Origin: Pseudomonadota bacterium
Lineage (GTDB): Bacteria > Pseudomonadota > Alphaproteobacteria > Micropepsales > Micropepsaceae
DNA length: 11,315 nt
Reading direction: 5' to 3'
Assembly: GCA_021808875.1 (NCBI GenBank)
Contig: JAKBAU010000095.1
Coordinates: 1 to 11,315, forward strand
The notes under the pieces were generated by a model. That model ran no database searches. It was not told the DNA's origin and saw nothing but the letters and a program-made list of their open reading frames with translations. Shown here in pieces: positions 1 through 7,611 of the stretch. Position 1 is the stretch's first letter, and every line of letters starts with the position of its first letter. The position numbers were made by a program, and so were the translations under genes.

Positions 1-679
1 CCGGGTTGAGCGCGGTGGCGCCCAGCACTCCTAGCTCACGCAGGCGCCCCAGGGTCTCGAACTTGCGGCCAATCTGGTCGCGCAGCGTGTCCGAGGGAAC
101 GAGGACCAGCAATCGTTTGAAACGCTGGTGGACGAGCAGTGTCAGCATCGTCTCCGTCTTGCCGGTGCCCGTCGGCATGACCACGGTCGCTATTCCGTCA
201 TGCCCCTTCCAGTGAGACAGGACGCCGAAAACGCCTCCTACCTGCGGCGGCCGCAGACCGGAAGTTTTCCTTGTGCCATCCTCATTACGGGTCTCTTCAA
301 CCAGGACAACGCTGCCCTCCCACGAATTCCTTACTGCGGTAATCGTCGCCTCAAGCTCCGGAAGCGATCCCGGCTTTGAAGGCTTTGATAAGGAACCCAT
401 CCAGGCCAGCGATGGCGCCCCAGGAGGTTGTCCTTTGTCGGCAACCGCTCCCAAGACGAGATCGTAGCCGTCCAGGGCGTAGGGCTTGTCGAGCAAGAGC
501 GCGGCATAGACACCTTCGATGGAGATGGAGAAGCCCACAACGCCGCGAGCAGCATCGCTGAGCGACGCTCCCACTCTGACCGACATCTCGGGATTGGCTA
601 CCTGGACAACCCTGTTGCCCGAAACAGCGCCGCTTATAAGCCGTCGCTCTGGTAGTCGGACGGTCTCTCCGGTCTGCAC
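1..679 (-). CDS. Superfamily II DEAD/DEAH-type helicase, N-terminal part (3' end outside window)
   Basis: Partial gene: the minus-strand frame is open from a stop near 706 to the left edge, giving at least 226 residues. Near residues 142-146 is LRPPQ, a Q-motif-like lead-in, followed by a tryptophan-containing helix. A Walker A motif MPTGTGKTETM lies at 168-178 and a motif-Ia-like stretch VLVPSDTLRDQ at 192-202. These show an NTP-dependent SF2 helicase or translocase. The first 140 residues form a separate N-terminal domain that I do not recognise. I chose the GTG at 679 because GGAGAG lies just before it; a GTG at 697 is also in frame but has no clear ribosome site. The gene follows the CopG-like gene on the same strand, at a position where related elements usually start trbB. 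SF2 helicases of this kind occur in restriction and phage-defence systems, but the partner genes are not visible, so the role is open. Confidence 0.85.
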   Translation of the reverse strand, partial: MQTGETVRLPERRLISGAVSGNRVVQVANPEMSVRVGASLSDAARGVVGFSISIEGVYAALLLDKPYALDGYDLVLGAVADKGQPPGAPSLAWMGSLSKPSKPGSLPELEATITAVRNSWEGSVVLVEETRNEDGTRKTSGLRPPQVGGVFGVLSHWKGHDGIATVVMPTGTGKTETMLTLLVHQRFKRLLVLVPSDTLRDQIGRKFETLGRLRELGVLGATALNP

Positions 680-934
680 GGCGCTCTCCGACTCCACCCG
701 ACGTCATCATACCGCAACGGTCACGCGATGTGCCATCATGCCCGCCTGCCCGCGAGGCGCTGGACCCCATCGCTGCGCTGTATCGGATCAACGATCTTTT
801 TCAACACAATCGGTCGACCCCGGCCGACGGCGCCAGCCACGTGAACGGCAGCTATCTCACCGACACCGCTCTGAACCTGCCGGACCGGATTCGGCCAATC
901 ATTGCCGGTGACACGGTCGCCTTTGATATTTAGC
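680..934. other. Junction region between the transfer operon and the helicase gene
   Basis: About 255 bp between the end of the CopG-like gene and the chosen helicase start. I see no convincing gene. A plus-strand frame from a GTG at 730 to 933 (67 residues) and a minus-strand frame at 969-736 are open, but neither resembles a known family. Nothing in it reads as the start of TrbB, the ATPase that usually follows in related elements. This is the likely boundary of an accessory insertion. Confidence 0.4.
706..735 (-). promoter_or_regulatory. Weak promoter candidate for the helicase gene
   Basis: On the minus strand, TATGAT at 711-706 is a good -10 hexamer, and TGGCAC at 735-730 lies 18 nt before it as a poor -35. 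Transcription would begin near 700, leaving a leader of about 20 nt that contains the GGAGAG ribosome site and the GTG at 679. The match is visual only, and alphaproteobacterial promoters often differ from the consensus. Confidence 0.25.
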
Positions 935-1366
935 TCACTGGGTTGGACCGGTAGTCGGGGTCTCCGCATCGATGTCTCGGCTGATCTCGTCCGATAGCCT
1001 GCGCCCGCGGGCCAAACGCCGCCCGAGCGCCTCGACGAATCCGTCGTATCGCTCGCGGCCCTTAGTCTGAGCGGCTGGCAGGGCGGTGTCGGGCAGCGCG
1101 GGTGTGCTGGTCAGCCAGAAGCGGACGAACACCGCCAGCGCCTCGTTGGAGATATCGACGTGGCGCTCGATCCGCTCCAGGTGCCGGGTCATGCGGTCAA
1201 GCCGGCGGGCGAGCGCGGCTTCTAGCCGGTCAGCGCCGTCGGGCGACAGGTGTGAGGCGAGTGCCGCTTCGACGATCAGCGCCTGGGGGACGCGCTTGCG
1301 CGCCGCGTAGTCGGCGAGTTTGCCGGCGAGATCGGGAGGCAGGCGGAACGTGTGCTTGGTGCGCAT
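935..1366 (-). CDS. CopG/ribbon-helix-helix family protein of the traG-trb junction
   Basis: A 143-residue protein. Its start, KHTFRLPPDLAGKLADYAA followed by a second helix (VPQALIVEAALASHL, about residues 26-40), is the beta-strand/helix/helix pattern of CopG-type ribbon-helix-helix proteins, which bind DNA as dimers. Residues 44-83 look like an amphipathic helix with many Arg and Glu, and a hydrophobic patch near 78-85 could be a further helix. The C-terminal tail is charged and probably disordered. Such proteins regularly lie between traG and trbB in Tn4371-like elements and may regulate transfer or assist at oriT; the exact role is not known to me. The ATG at 1366 lies 5 nt after the traG stop. 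An in-frame TTG at 1375 would instead give a 4-nt overlap. What follows is not trbB, so its usual downstream partner is absent here. Confidence 0.8.
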   Translation of the reverse strand: MRTKHTFRLPPDLAGKLADYAARKRVPQALIVEAALASHLSPDGADRLEAALARRLDRMTRHLERIERHVDISNEALAVFVRFWLTSTPALPDTALPAAQTKGRERYDGFVEALGRRLARGRRLSDEISRDIDAETPTTGPTQ

Positions 1367-1371
1367 GGTGC

Positions 1372-3354
1372 TCAAAGTCCCATGTCATCAGCCGGATCTA
1401 GTGACACTTGCCTGGCGGTGGCGCGCACCTGGCGCTGCAAGACACGGAGCCGTCGGGCGTCGTCGTCAGCTTCGTCATCCGGGAGGTCAAATTCCTGGGC
1501 GGGCTTTCTTGGCGCGGTAATGATGTCCTCGTGCTCGGGCAATTCGGGCTCGCGGCGGATGCCGGCGTTGGCGGGGTCTTCCGTGTCGGTAGATGACGAG
1601 GTGACGACGGCGCCCAGCCAATCATCCTTGGCCGCCGGAATTGGCTTGTTGGCGTTGCCGTCCACCGACGTTCCCGCCGCGGGCGGCGGCGGCAGGATGC
1701 GCGCCTGTAGCTGGCGATCCTCGTAGTAGCGCGCCTTCTTGGCCCGGATGGGATGGCAGCCGGATACCAGCACCAGTTCGTCGTCGTGCGGGAGCTGCAT
1801 CACCTCGCCGGGCGTCAGCAGCGGCCGGGCGGTTTCCTGGCGCGATACCATCAGATGGCCAAGCCACGGGCTGAGCCGATGGCCAGCGTAGTTTTTCGCG
1901 TCGCGGATTTCCGTTGCCGTGCCGAGGGCGTCGGACACGCGCTTGGCGGTGCGCTCGTCGTTGCTGGCGAAGCTGACTCGCACATGGCAGTTGTCGAGGA
2001 TCGAGTTGTTCTGGCCATAGGCCTTCTCGATCTGGTTCAGCGACTGGGCGATCAGGAATGCCTTCAACCCGTAACCGGCCATGAAGGCCAAGGCGCTTTC
2101 GAAGAAATCGAGCCGGCCCAGCGCCGGAAATTCGTCGAGCATCAGCAGCAGCCGGTGCCGCTTTGCCTTCGCGTTCAGATCTTCGGTCAGGCGCCTCCCG
2201 ATCTGATTGAGGATCAGCCGGACCAGTGGCTTGGTCCGGCTAATATCCGATGGGGGCACGACGAGGTACAGGGTCGCCGACCTTGCGCCTTCCACGAGGT
2301 CGCGGATGCGCCAGTCGCAGCGGCGCGTCACGGCCGCCACCACGGGATCGCGATAGAGGCCGAGGAATGACATGGCGGTGGACAGCACGCCGGAGCGCTC
2401 GTTCTCGCTTTTGTTCAGAAGCTCGCGCGCGGCGCTGGCGACGACGGGATGCACGCCGGCCGCGCCCAAATGCGGCGTGGTCATCATCGCCCGCAGTGTC
2501 GTTTCGATCGGCCGCTTGGGATCGGAAAGGAAATTGGCGACGCCGGCGAGCGTCTTGTCCGGCTCGGCGTAGAGCACATGCAGGATCGTGCCAACGAGCA
2601 GCGAATGGCTGGTTTTCTCCCAATGGTTACGCTTCTCTAGCGCGCCTTCTGGATCGACGAGCACGTCGGCGATGTTCTGGACGTCGCGCACCTCCCATTC
2701 GCCGCGGCGCACCTCCAGCAGCGGGTTGTAGGCGGCGCTTTGCGCGTTCGTCGGATCGAAGATCAGCACGCGGCCGAACCGCGCCCGCCAACCGGCGGTC
2801 ATCGTCCAGTTTTCGCCTTTGATATCGTGGACGATGGCCGAGCCCGGCCAGGTCAGCAGTGTCGGGACTACGAGGCCAACGCCCTTGCCGCTGCGGGTCG
2901 GCGCAAAGCACAGCACATGCTCCGGCCCGTCATGGCGGAGATACTCGTCCCGCCAGCGGCCGAGCAGCACCCCATCATGCCCGAGCAGTCCGGCCTCGCG
3001 CACCTCGCGCGCCTCGGCCCATCGGGCGGAGCCATAAGTCGTGACGCGCTTCGCCTCTCGGGCGCGCCATACCGAAATGGTGATGGCCACAACGACGGCA
3101 GCAATGCCGCCGGCAGCGGCGATGTAAGCACCCTCGACAAAGATGTCGCGTGCGTAGGCGTCGTAGGCGAACCACCACCAGAAGAAGGCCGGCGGATAGT
3201 AGACCGGCCAGCCGAAAACCTCGAACCATGGATGGCCCAGCCCCGACTGAAAACCGAGCTTCCACGCGGTCCACTCCGTCGCCGCCCAGACGAAGGCGAG
3301 AACGGTGGCGCAGACAAGGAGCACCTGGCCCCAGAGGATCTTTGTCGCATTCAT
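1372..3354 (-). CDS. traG: Type IV secretion coupling protein TraG/VirD4
   Basis: A 660-residue conjugative coupling protein, the inner-membrane ATPase that links the relaxase-DNA complex to the mating channel. Two N-terminal membrane segments are visible, around residues 8-26 and 76-95, as is usual for TraG. Walker A is APTRSGKGVG at 151-160, followed by PTLLTWPGSAIVHDIKGENW at 164-183, a family signature. Walker B is LLLMLDEFP at 402-410, and FLIAQSLNQI follows at 433-442. The length is typical and there is no sign of damage. The C-terminal tail from about residue 555 is acidic and proline-rich. The start at 3354 has only an AGGAG far upstream (about 18 nt), so in other elements it probably relies on coupling to the relaxase gene. 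Here that link is broken by the DUF429 gene on the other strand. The stop lies within a few bases of the CopG-like start. Confidence 0.96.
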   Translation of the reverse strand: MNATKILWGQVLLVCATVLAFVWAATEWTAWKLGFQSGLGHPWFEVFGWPVYYPPAFFWWWFAYDAYARDIFVEGAYIAAAGGIAAVVVAITISVWRAREAKRVTTYGSARWAEAREVREAGLLGHDGVLLGRWRDEYLRHDGPEHVLCFAPTRSGKGVGLVVPTLLTWPGSAIVHDIKGENWTMTAGWRARFGRVLIFDPTNAQSAAYNPLLEVRRGEWEVRDVQNIADVLVDPEGALEKRNHWEKTSHSLLVGTILHVLYAEPDKTLAGVANFLSDPKRPIETTLRAMMTTPHLGAAGVHPVVASAARELLNKSENERSGVLSTAMSFLGLYRDPVVAAVTRRCDWRIRDLVEGARSATLYLVVPPSDISRTKPLVRLILNQIGRRLTEDLNAKAKRHRLLLMLDEFPALGRLDFFESALAFMAGYGLKAFLIAQSLNQIEKAYGQNNSILDNCHVRVSFASNDERTAKRVSDALGTATEIRDAKNYAGHRLSPWLGHLMVSRQETARPLLTPGEVMQLPHDDELVLVSGCHPIRAKKARYYEDRQLQARILPPPPAAGTSVDGNANKPIPAAKDDWLGAVVTSSSTDTEDPANAGIRREPELPEHEDIITAPRKPAQEFDLPDDEADDDARRLRVLQRQVRATARQVSLDPADDMGL

Positions 3355-3467
3355 GGCGACGAAGGATCAGAAGGCTCCTACAGTGTGATCTCAAGCCTGA
3401 ATTCATGGTGCTCGGGGTCAGGGATACCCGGGCGAAAAATTCGGACAGCTCCTGGGGTATATGGTCG

Positions 3468-4244
3468 ATGTCATCCGTTCCCGTTTTTGTTGGCATCGAC
3501 GTTGCCTGCGCCGTCAATAAGCGATTGCCGATTTGCGTTGTGTCTGCGGGCCGCCAACTGACGCCGATGATGATCCCGAGGAATTTGGCAGCGACAATTC
3601 CTCGGGGCGTAGGCAACAAAGAGATTACGGCGGGGACGCCTTTTCGTGAATCCGCGCATGGCGTGGCAAGCGCGCTCAAATCCATCGCGAGCCACATGGG
3701 ATGGCAGGTTAAACGGGTCGCCGTCGATGCCCCGGCGGCGCCACCCGAAACGGGTTCCCGCTTGTCCGAGAACGAACTCGGTCAGCGAGGCCTATCCTCA
3801 TTCCGAACGCCGGCGACGGCGGCTTGGCTTGGAATACGTGAAAAGTGCGTCGCGCATCTGAACGGCGGCGGCGGCGCAGCGACTCTTCCGCACGCCAACA
3901 AGGTCTGGATTCTGTTTGGCTTTGAGCTATTCGCTGCTCTGAGGCAGCGTCTCGAGGCCGAGATCGTGGAGGTATATCCGTTCGCAATTGTTCGAGCTTT
4001 GCTTCCAACTTGCCTGCATAAATCCACCGAGCAAGGCTATCGGGACCAACTCGCTGCCGTTGCCTCTCGCACGGGTTGGGAACCGGGCGATCTTGAAGCC
4101 AAACTGCGTGCCACGGTTGCCGGAAGCCGGCACGATCGGTTGGACGCTTTCATGGCAGCATGGGTCGCGAGCCTACCGGAAGAACGGAGATGCGCGTTCG
4201 GCGATCCGGGGCGGCCGGATGACGCAATTTGGGTGCCTCGATGA
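3468..4244 (+). CDS. DUF429 family protein (predicted RNase H-like fold)
   Basis: A 258-residue protein on the strand opposite to the transfer genes. Family-type blocks are seen in order: FVGIDVA at 7-13 (Asp11), VAVDAPAAPP at 84-93 (Asp88), EVYPFAIVRAL at 168-178 (Glu168, Tyr170, Pro171), a Lys/Tyr block at 185-191, and HDRLDAFMAAWVA at 222-234 (Asp223, Asp226). The acidic residues are placed as in RNase H-like nuclease folds, which is what DUF429 has been predicted to be; no activity is established. The ATG at 3468 is preferred because it starts directly before the GID block, although the frame is open far upstream. No strong ribosome site is seen. It lies between relaxase and traG, which are normally adjacent, and its GC content looks lower than its neighbours' (about 53% in the first 60 bases), so it is probably cargo. 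Confidence 0.85.
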   Translation: MSSVPVFVGIDVACAVNKRLPICVVSAGRQLTPMMIPRNLAATIPRGVGNKEITAGTPFRESAHGVASALKSIASHMGWQVKRVAVDAPAAPPETGSRLSENELGQRGLSSFRTPATAAWLGIREKCVAHLNGGGGAATLPHANKVWILFGFELFAALRQRLEAEIVEVYPFAIVRALLPTCLHKSTEQGYRDQLAAVASRTGWEPGDLEAKLRATVAGSRHDRLDAFMAAWVASLPEERRCAFGDPGRPDDAIWVPR

Positions 4245-4269
4245 ATGATTTTCTGGTTATCCCCACCGA

Positions 4270-6018
4270 TCAAATGGCCAAACCCCGCTTGCGTCCGAAA
4301 TTCCAATCGACGCCGCCGCCCGGTGACACGACGCCAGCCACCTGCTTACCGAGCTGCTGCTCCAGCGCCGGTCGCCAGGGCACGAGCTGGAATCCCATGC
4401 CGTCATCGATCATGGCGAACCGGCCGGAGGACAGGGTGACGCGCTGGCGGTAGATGCCGGAGACGTGCTCGCCCTCCGTGGAAGGCCGATGTGCGAGCCC
4501 TGTTTCCGCCGATAGCTTGGAGGCGACGCCGTCTAGTTCCTGGCGCCGCAGCGTGTTGATGAGATCGCGCGCGAAAACGACGCGCTGACCCTGCCGCTCG
4601 GCCATGCCATTTCGGGCAAGGTGATCGATCCTCTGGTCCATCGCCTCACGGACCTCGGCGCCGAAACCGCCGCTGCTGAGCGCTGGGTCTTTCGCGAGAA
4701 GCTGGCGGTCGATCCAGGTAGCGCCTGGGGCCGAGATTTGCGCCTCGATTGACAGGTCGGATCGGGTGGCGAGGGACAGGCGTTGCCGGCCATTGGCATC
4801 CTCGTACACCCGCGCCTCGACGACGGCGCCGGGCCGCGCGTCACCGGTCAGTTCGAGATCGGAGAAGCGGAGGTGATGGGTGCGCCCATCAACGCCCTCG
4901 ACGATCGCGTAGGCCGAGCCCTTTAGTTCATCATTGAACCCCCGCTGGACGAGGCGGCCCAGCACCGGGTCGGCCGGCGCATCGCCGTGGATCGCGAAGA
5001 CGGCAACGTCCGGCTCCCGGTCGGCCCCGCTCATCGCCCGATGCATCGTCTTGATGATATCGCCGCGGATGCCGAGGTCGCGCAGGGCCGGCTCGATGCC
5101 TGGCTTCAGTGTCCATTGCGCCGGGCCTACCTGCTCGGCGAGACCCAGCCGTTCGAGCTTCGCGGCACGGCCTAGCATCAGGCGCCGCATCTCGGGATCG
5201 TCTTCGCCGCCCGGCCGCAAGTCGGCGACGCCGCCACCATCGTCCGCGACATCGAGTAGTGCGCGGTCGAGGCTGGTCCAGCGCTCCGCTTCGACCTCCT
5301 TTTCCAGGGCGGTGCGGATCTCGTGTTCGCTGCGGGGGCCGAGTTCGACGGTCACGCGCTCGGCGGCCCGATCGCGAAAGCCACGGCTGATATAGTCGCG
5401 GCTGATGACCAGGTCCTGGCCATCGTCGGCCCGGCCGCGGATCAGGACATGGACATGCGGATTGTCGGTGTTCCAGTGATCGACCGCCACCCAATCGAGC
5501 CTGGTGCCGAGATCGCGTTCGACATCCTGCATCAGTTCGCGGGTGAAGCTGCGCAGATCATCTAACTCGGCCGCATCCTCGGGCGAGATGATGAACCGGA
5601 AATGGTGCCGGTCGTCCGCCGTCCGCTCGGCGAAGGCCTGTTCATCGGCCGCGTCCGAGGTGGCGTCGAACATCCGCGCATCGGCGCCGTCGCGGGTCAC
5701 GCCGTCGCGCTTCAGATAGGCCATGTGCTTGGGCAACGGCGCGGAGCGAAAACGCGTGCCATGGTGCCGAACGACGCGCGCCTTCATCACCACGCGCCGG
5801 GCGTTCGAGCGGAGCCGGATCGAGACCGCCGCCCGGCGGCCGCGTCCGAACCGCGAGCGGCTGCGGCCCTGGCTGGAACGGAAGCTGGAGCCGACATGCC
5901 CGGCCTTCTTCGCGGCCCGCATTACCTCGCCGACAAACGTTTGCGGGCGCTTGGCGCCCCGGTTGCCGTGGCGGATGCGACCTGGGCGAACCTGGATGTC
6001 GTCGTCGCCGGTGCTCAT
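4270..6018 (-). CDS. rlxS: Relaxase/mobilisation nuclease with DUF3363 (RlxS-like)
   Basis: A 582-residue relaxase that should nick oriT, bind covalently to the 5' end and lead the DNA through the mating channel. The start reads DIQVRPGRIRHGNRG, then a basic Gly/Ser/Arg linker (about 41-65), typical of DUF3363 relaxases. Tyr101 in HMAYLKRDGVTRDG is the likely catalytic tyrosine. HWNTDNPHVHVLIRG (181-195) is the metal-binding histidine motif, with His181, His188 and His190. The rest, from about 240, is the DUF3363 region, ending in DWNFGRKRGLAI. The ATG at 6018 is chosen because the family signature begins there; a GTG at 6096 would add 26 unlikely residues. No good ribosome site precedes it, but it overlaps the stop of the upstream 84-codon frame by ATGA. 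The gene is intact; traG would be expected directly after it but is displaced by the DUF429 gene. Confidence 0.95.
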   Translation of the reverse strand: MSTGDDDIQVRPGRIRHGNRGAKRPQTFVGEVMRAAKKAGHVGSSFRSSQGRSRSRFGRGRRAAVSIRLRSNARRVVMKARVVRHHGTRFRSAPLPKHMAYLKRDGVTRDGADARMFDATSDAADEQAFAERTADDRHHFRFIISPEDAAELDDLRSFTRELMQDVERDLGTRLDWVAVDHWNTDNPHVHVLIRGRADDGQDLVISRDYISRGFRDRAAERVTVELGPRSEHEIRTALEKEVEAERWTSLDRALLDVADDGGGVADLRPGGEDDPEMRRLMLGRAAKLERLGLAEQVGPAQWTLKPGIEPALRDLGIRGDIIKTMHRAMSGADREPDVAVFAIHGDAPADPVLGRLVQRGFNDELKGSAYAIVEGVDGRTHHLRFSDLELTGDARPGAVVEARVYEDANGRQRLSLATRSDLSIEAQISAPGATWIDRQLLAKDPALSSGGFGAEVREAMDQRIDHLARNGMAERQGQRVVFARDLINTLRRQELDGVASKLSAETGLAHRPSTEGEHVSGIYRQRVTLSSGRFAMIDDGMGFQLVPWRPALEQQLGKQVAGVVSPGGGVDWNFGRKRGLAI

Positions 6019-6269
6019 GGCCAGGACGCGGGCTTGAATGGGCAGCGACGGCGGTCGGAGCGTTGAAATCCTTGAAGAAAATGCCTGGAGCGCCACCAGG
6101 GGGCGGTGATCGAGTGCGCAAAATCTCTAATCCAACCAACCACTTGCGCCGCCCGGAGGGCCAGCCTTTTCCCTTGCCGTCCGTTGGTCGTGTTCCTTTC
6201 CGCCCATTGTCTGCCGATCAAACCTATCCCAAAGCCCGCCACCCCACGATGAAGCCCGATCCTGGTCAT
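6015..6269 (-). CDS. Doubtful 84-codon frame linking transglycosylase and relaxase genes
   Basis: An open frame whose ATG overlaps the transglycosylase stop (ATGA at 6269-6266) and whose TGA overlaps the relaxase start (ATGA at 6018-6015). The product is rich in Arg and Trp and resembles no family I know, and its composition does not look protein-like. Two explanations fit: a small real gene, or a frame translated only to carry ribosomes to the relaxase start, which lacks its own ribosome site. The same stretch is also the best place for oriT. The exact fit at both ends is the only argument for translation. Confidence 0.3.
   Translation of the reverse strand: MTRIGLHRGVAGFGIGLIGRQWAERNTTNGRQGKRLALRAAQVVGWIRDFAHSITAPWWRSRHFLQGFQRSDRRRCPFKPASWP
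6060..6240. other. Candidate oriT region before the relaxase gene
   Basis: Origins of transfer commonly lie next to the relaxase gene. This stretch contains an inverted repeat GCGCAA (6116-6121) / TTGCGC (6144-6149) with a 22-nt AT-richer spacer containing CCAACCAACC. A CTATCCC at 6224-6230 vaguely resembles the TATCCTG core nicked by VirD2/TraI-type relaxases but is not a match. The nick site for this relaxase family is not known to me, so the placement is inference. Confidence 0.3.
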
Positions 6270-7096
6270 GGCCGCGGATTCCGACGGGATGCCTGCACAA
6301 ACAGGCCCTCCGACTGCGGCGCGAGCGCCGTCAAATCCTGCGCGCCAGTGTCGGCCGCACGGTGATCGGCGTGTTGTTCGGTGGCCCGCTGATCCGCCGC
6401 CGTATTGTCGTCGGCGCGCACGGTAAACAGCGGCGCCTCCGTCCAGGAACGGGCCGCGACTGGCACCACCGCGACGTCACTGATCACACCGTCACCGATC
6501 ATCGGAGCCAGCAACGCGACGTATGACCGCGTTTCGGCCGGGAGCGGTTGGCCTGTCGCGACATGGTCCTCATAGCGTGCTGGGCCTGCATTGTAGGCCG
6601 CAAGAAAGCCGGGCGATCCGTAGCGATCGTGCAACTCCCGCAGATACGCGGCGCCAGCGATAATGTTGTCGTGCGGATCGAACGGATCGGCGCCGAGGCC
6701 GTAACGGAGCCGCAGAGAGGCCCATGTCTCCGGCATGATCTGCATCAGGCCCATCGCGCCCTTAGGCGACACTGCCCGCGCATCACCACCGCTTTCGGCT
6801 TGCATCACCGCGCGTATCCACGAGGCGGGAATGCCGGATCGTTGTGCGGCCTCGGTGACATTGGCGGCGATGGGGTTAGGTGCGACCTGCGCGGCGCTAG
6901 TGCTCGCGGGCTCGGCATGAACAGCGCGTCCACCCAGTGAGGCCACTGCGGCGCCGATGTAGACCGCTCGCCAGAATGCCCGGGCACGGGAGCCGGCGGT
7001 CCCACGATCAGTCACATTGGGAATGGCCTGAAAGGAGAAAGGGGCATGCTGTGATCGCTGTTGTCTTCTGGCGAAGCACGGGCAGGCGGGCGTCAT
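6266..7096 (-). CDS. Lytic transglycosylase (SLT family) of the conjugation system
   Basis: A 276-residue peptidoglycan-cleaving enzyme that would locally open the cell wall for the mating apparatus. AVMQAESGGDARAVSP (97-112) holds the catalytic glutamate Glu101. GAMGLMQIMPETW at 113-125 and FLAAYNAGPARY at 164-175 are the other SLT signatures. A hydrophobic stretch near 42-58 ending in RAVHA/EP looks like a signal sequence with cleavage near residue 61, so the mature domain is periplasmic. The residues ahead of it make an unusually long N-region, and a GTG at 7015 would give a more usual signal peptide. I keep the ATG at 7096 because AAGGAGG at 7113-7107 precedes it by 10 nt; an in-frame GTG at 7102 overlaps the traF stop. 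The C-terminal 70 residues are low-complexity. Confidence 0.92.
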   Translation of the reverse strand: MTPACPCFARRQQRSQHAPFSFQAIPNVTDRGTAGSRARAFWRAVYIGAAVASLGGRAVHAEPASTSAAQVAPNPIAANVTEAAQRSGIPASWIRAVMQAESGGDARAVSPKGAMGLMQIMPETWASLRLRYGLGADPFDPHDNIIAGAAYLRELHDRYGSPGFLAAYNAGPARYEDHVATGQPLPAETRSYVALLAPMIGDGVISDVAVVPVAARSWTEAPLFTVRADDNTAADQRATEQHADHRAADTGAQDLTALAPQSEGLFVQASRRNPRP

Positions 7097-7098
7097 CT

Positions 7099-7611
7099 TC
7101 ACTGAGCCTCCTTGATCCAGATTGGATCGGCCCGGCCGACGATCGTCATGGTGGGCAACGGGCCGAAATAGCGTCCGTCGAGTGATGCGACGGACTGACG
7201 GTTCATCAGGAAAACCTCACCGGCCACGATCACCTGGCAGCCGTGCCAAACCGGCAGCGAGCGGCCCAGGTGATCGCGGTCGAGCGCTGCGCCGACGGCG
7301 ATTCCGTCGATGCTGATCGTGTCGTCCGTGCGGCACACGGTCTGCCCTGGCAGTGCCGCGACATGCTTCAGCAGCGGGACGCCCCTGGGCAGGTAGCGCC
7401 GCGCATCGAGGAGCGTCGCCAGCGGCTCGGGCGGCGTCACCACCACCAATTCGCCGTTTCGCAACGTACCTGCGGGATGCACCGCGTAGAGGCCGATCGG
7501 CACGCTGGCGCTGGCGTTCCAGATGAGTTTCGGCGCCGGGTGGAACAGTGCCGTGACGCCGATCACCAGCACTGCGCTGTAGGTCGTCATGACCCATCCG
7601 AAGCGCGTCAT
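7099..7611 (-). CDS. traF: TraF-type S26 signal peptidase
   Basis: A 170-residue membrane-bound serine protease related to signal peptidase I. In conjugation systems such as RP4, TraF processes and cyclises the pilin TrbC. One N-terminal membrane segment is seen (about 6-23). The nucleophile motif NASASVPIGLY is at 32-42, with Ser36 the likely catalytic serine, and the general base is Lys82 in VPLLKHVAALPGQ. Later blocks VFLMNRQSVASLDGRYFGPL (133-152) match the conserved C-terminal peptidase region. The ATG at 7611 is chosen because it overlaps the DUF2840 stop by ATGA; an upstream GTG at 7638 is less likely. No trbC substrate gene is inside the window. Confidence 0.94.
   Translation of the reverse strand: MTRFGWVMTTYSAVLVIGVTALFHPAPKLIWNASASVPIGLYAVHPAGTLRNGELVVVTPPEPLATLLDARRYLPRGVPLLKHVAALPGQTVCRTDDTISIDGIAVGAALDRDHLGRSLPVWHGCQVIVAGEVFLMNRQSVASLDGRYFGPLPTMTIVGRADPIWIKEAQ

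Noticed and set aside
730..933. Plus-strand GTG-started frame of 67 codons in the junction region
   Set aside because: The peptide looks fairly protein-like but has no ribosome site, no family likeness and no partner; kept only as part of the junction description.
698..934. Possible remnant of trbB after the CopG-like gene
   Set aside because: No frame on the minus strand reads like the TrbB N-terminus or shows a nucleotide-binding motif.
2740..3561. Plus-strand open frame of 273 codons opposite the start of traG
   Set aside because: It shadows the TraG N-terminus and Walker A region and has no recognisable motif.
6019..6096. Upstream GTG start for the relaxase adding 26 residues
   Set aside because: The family signature begins right after the ATG at 6018, and the added residues match nothing.
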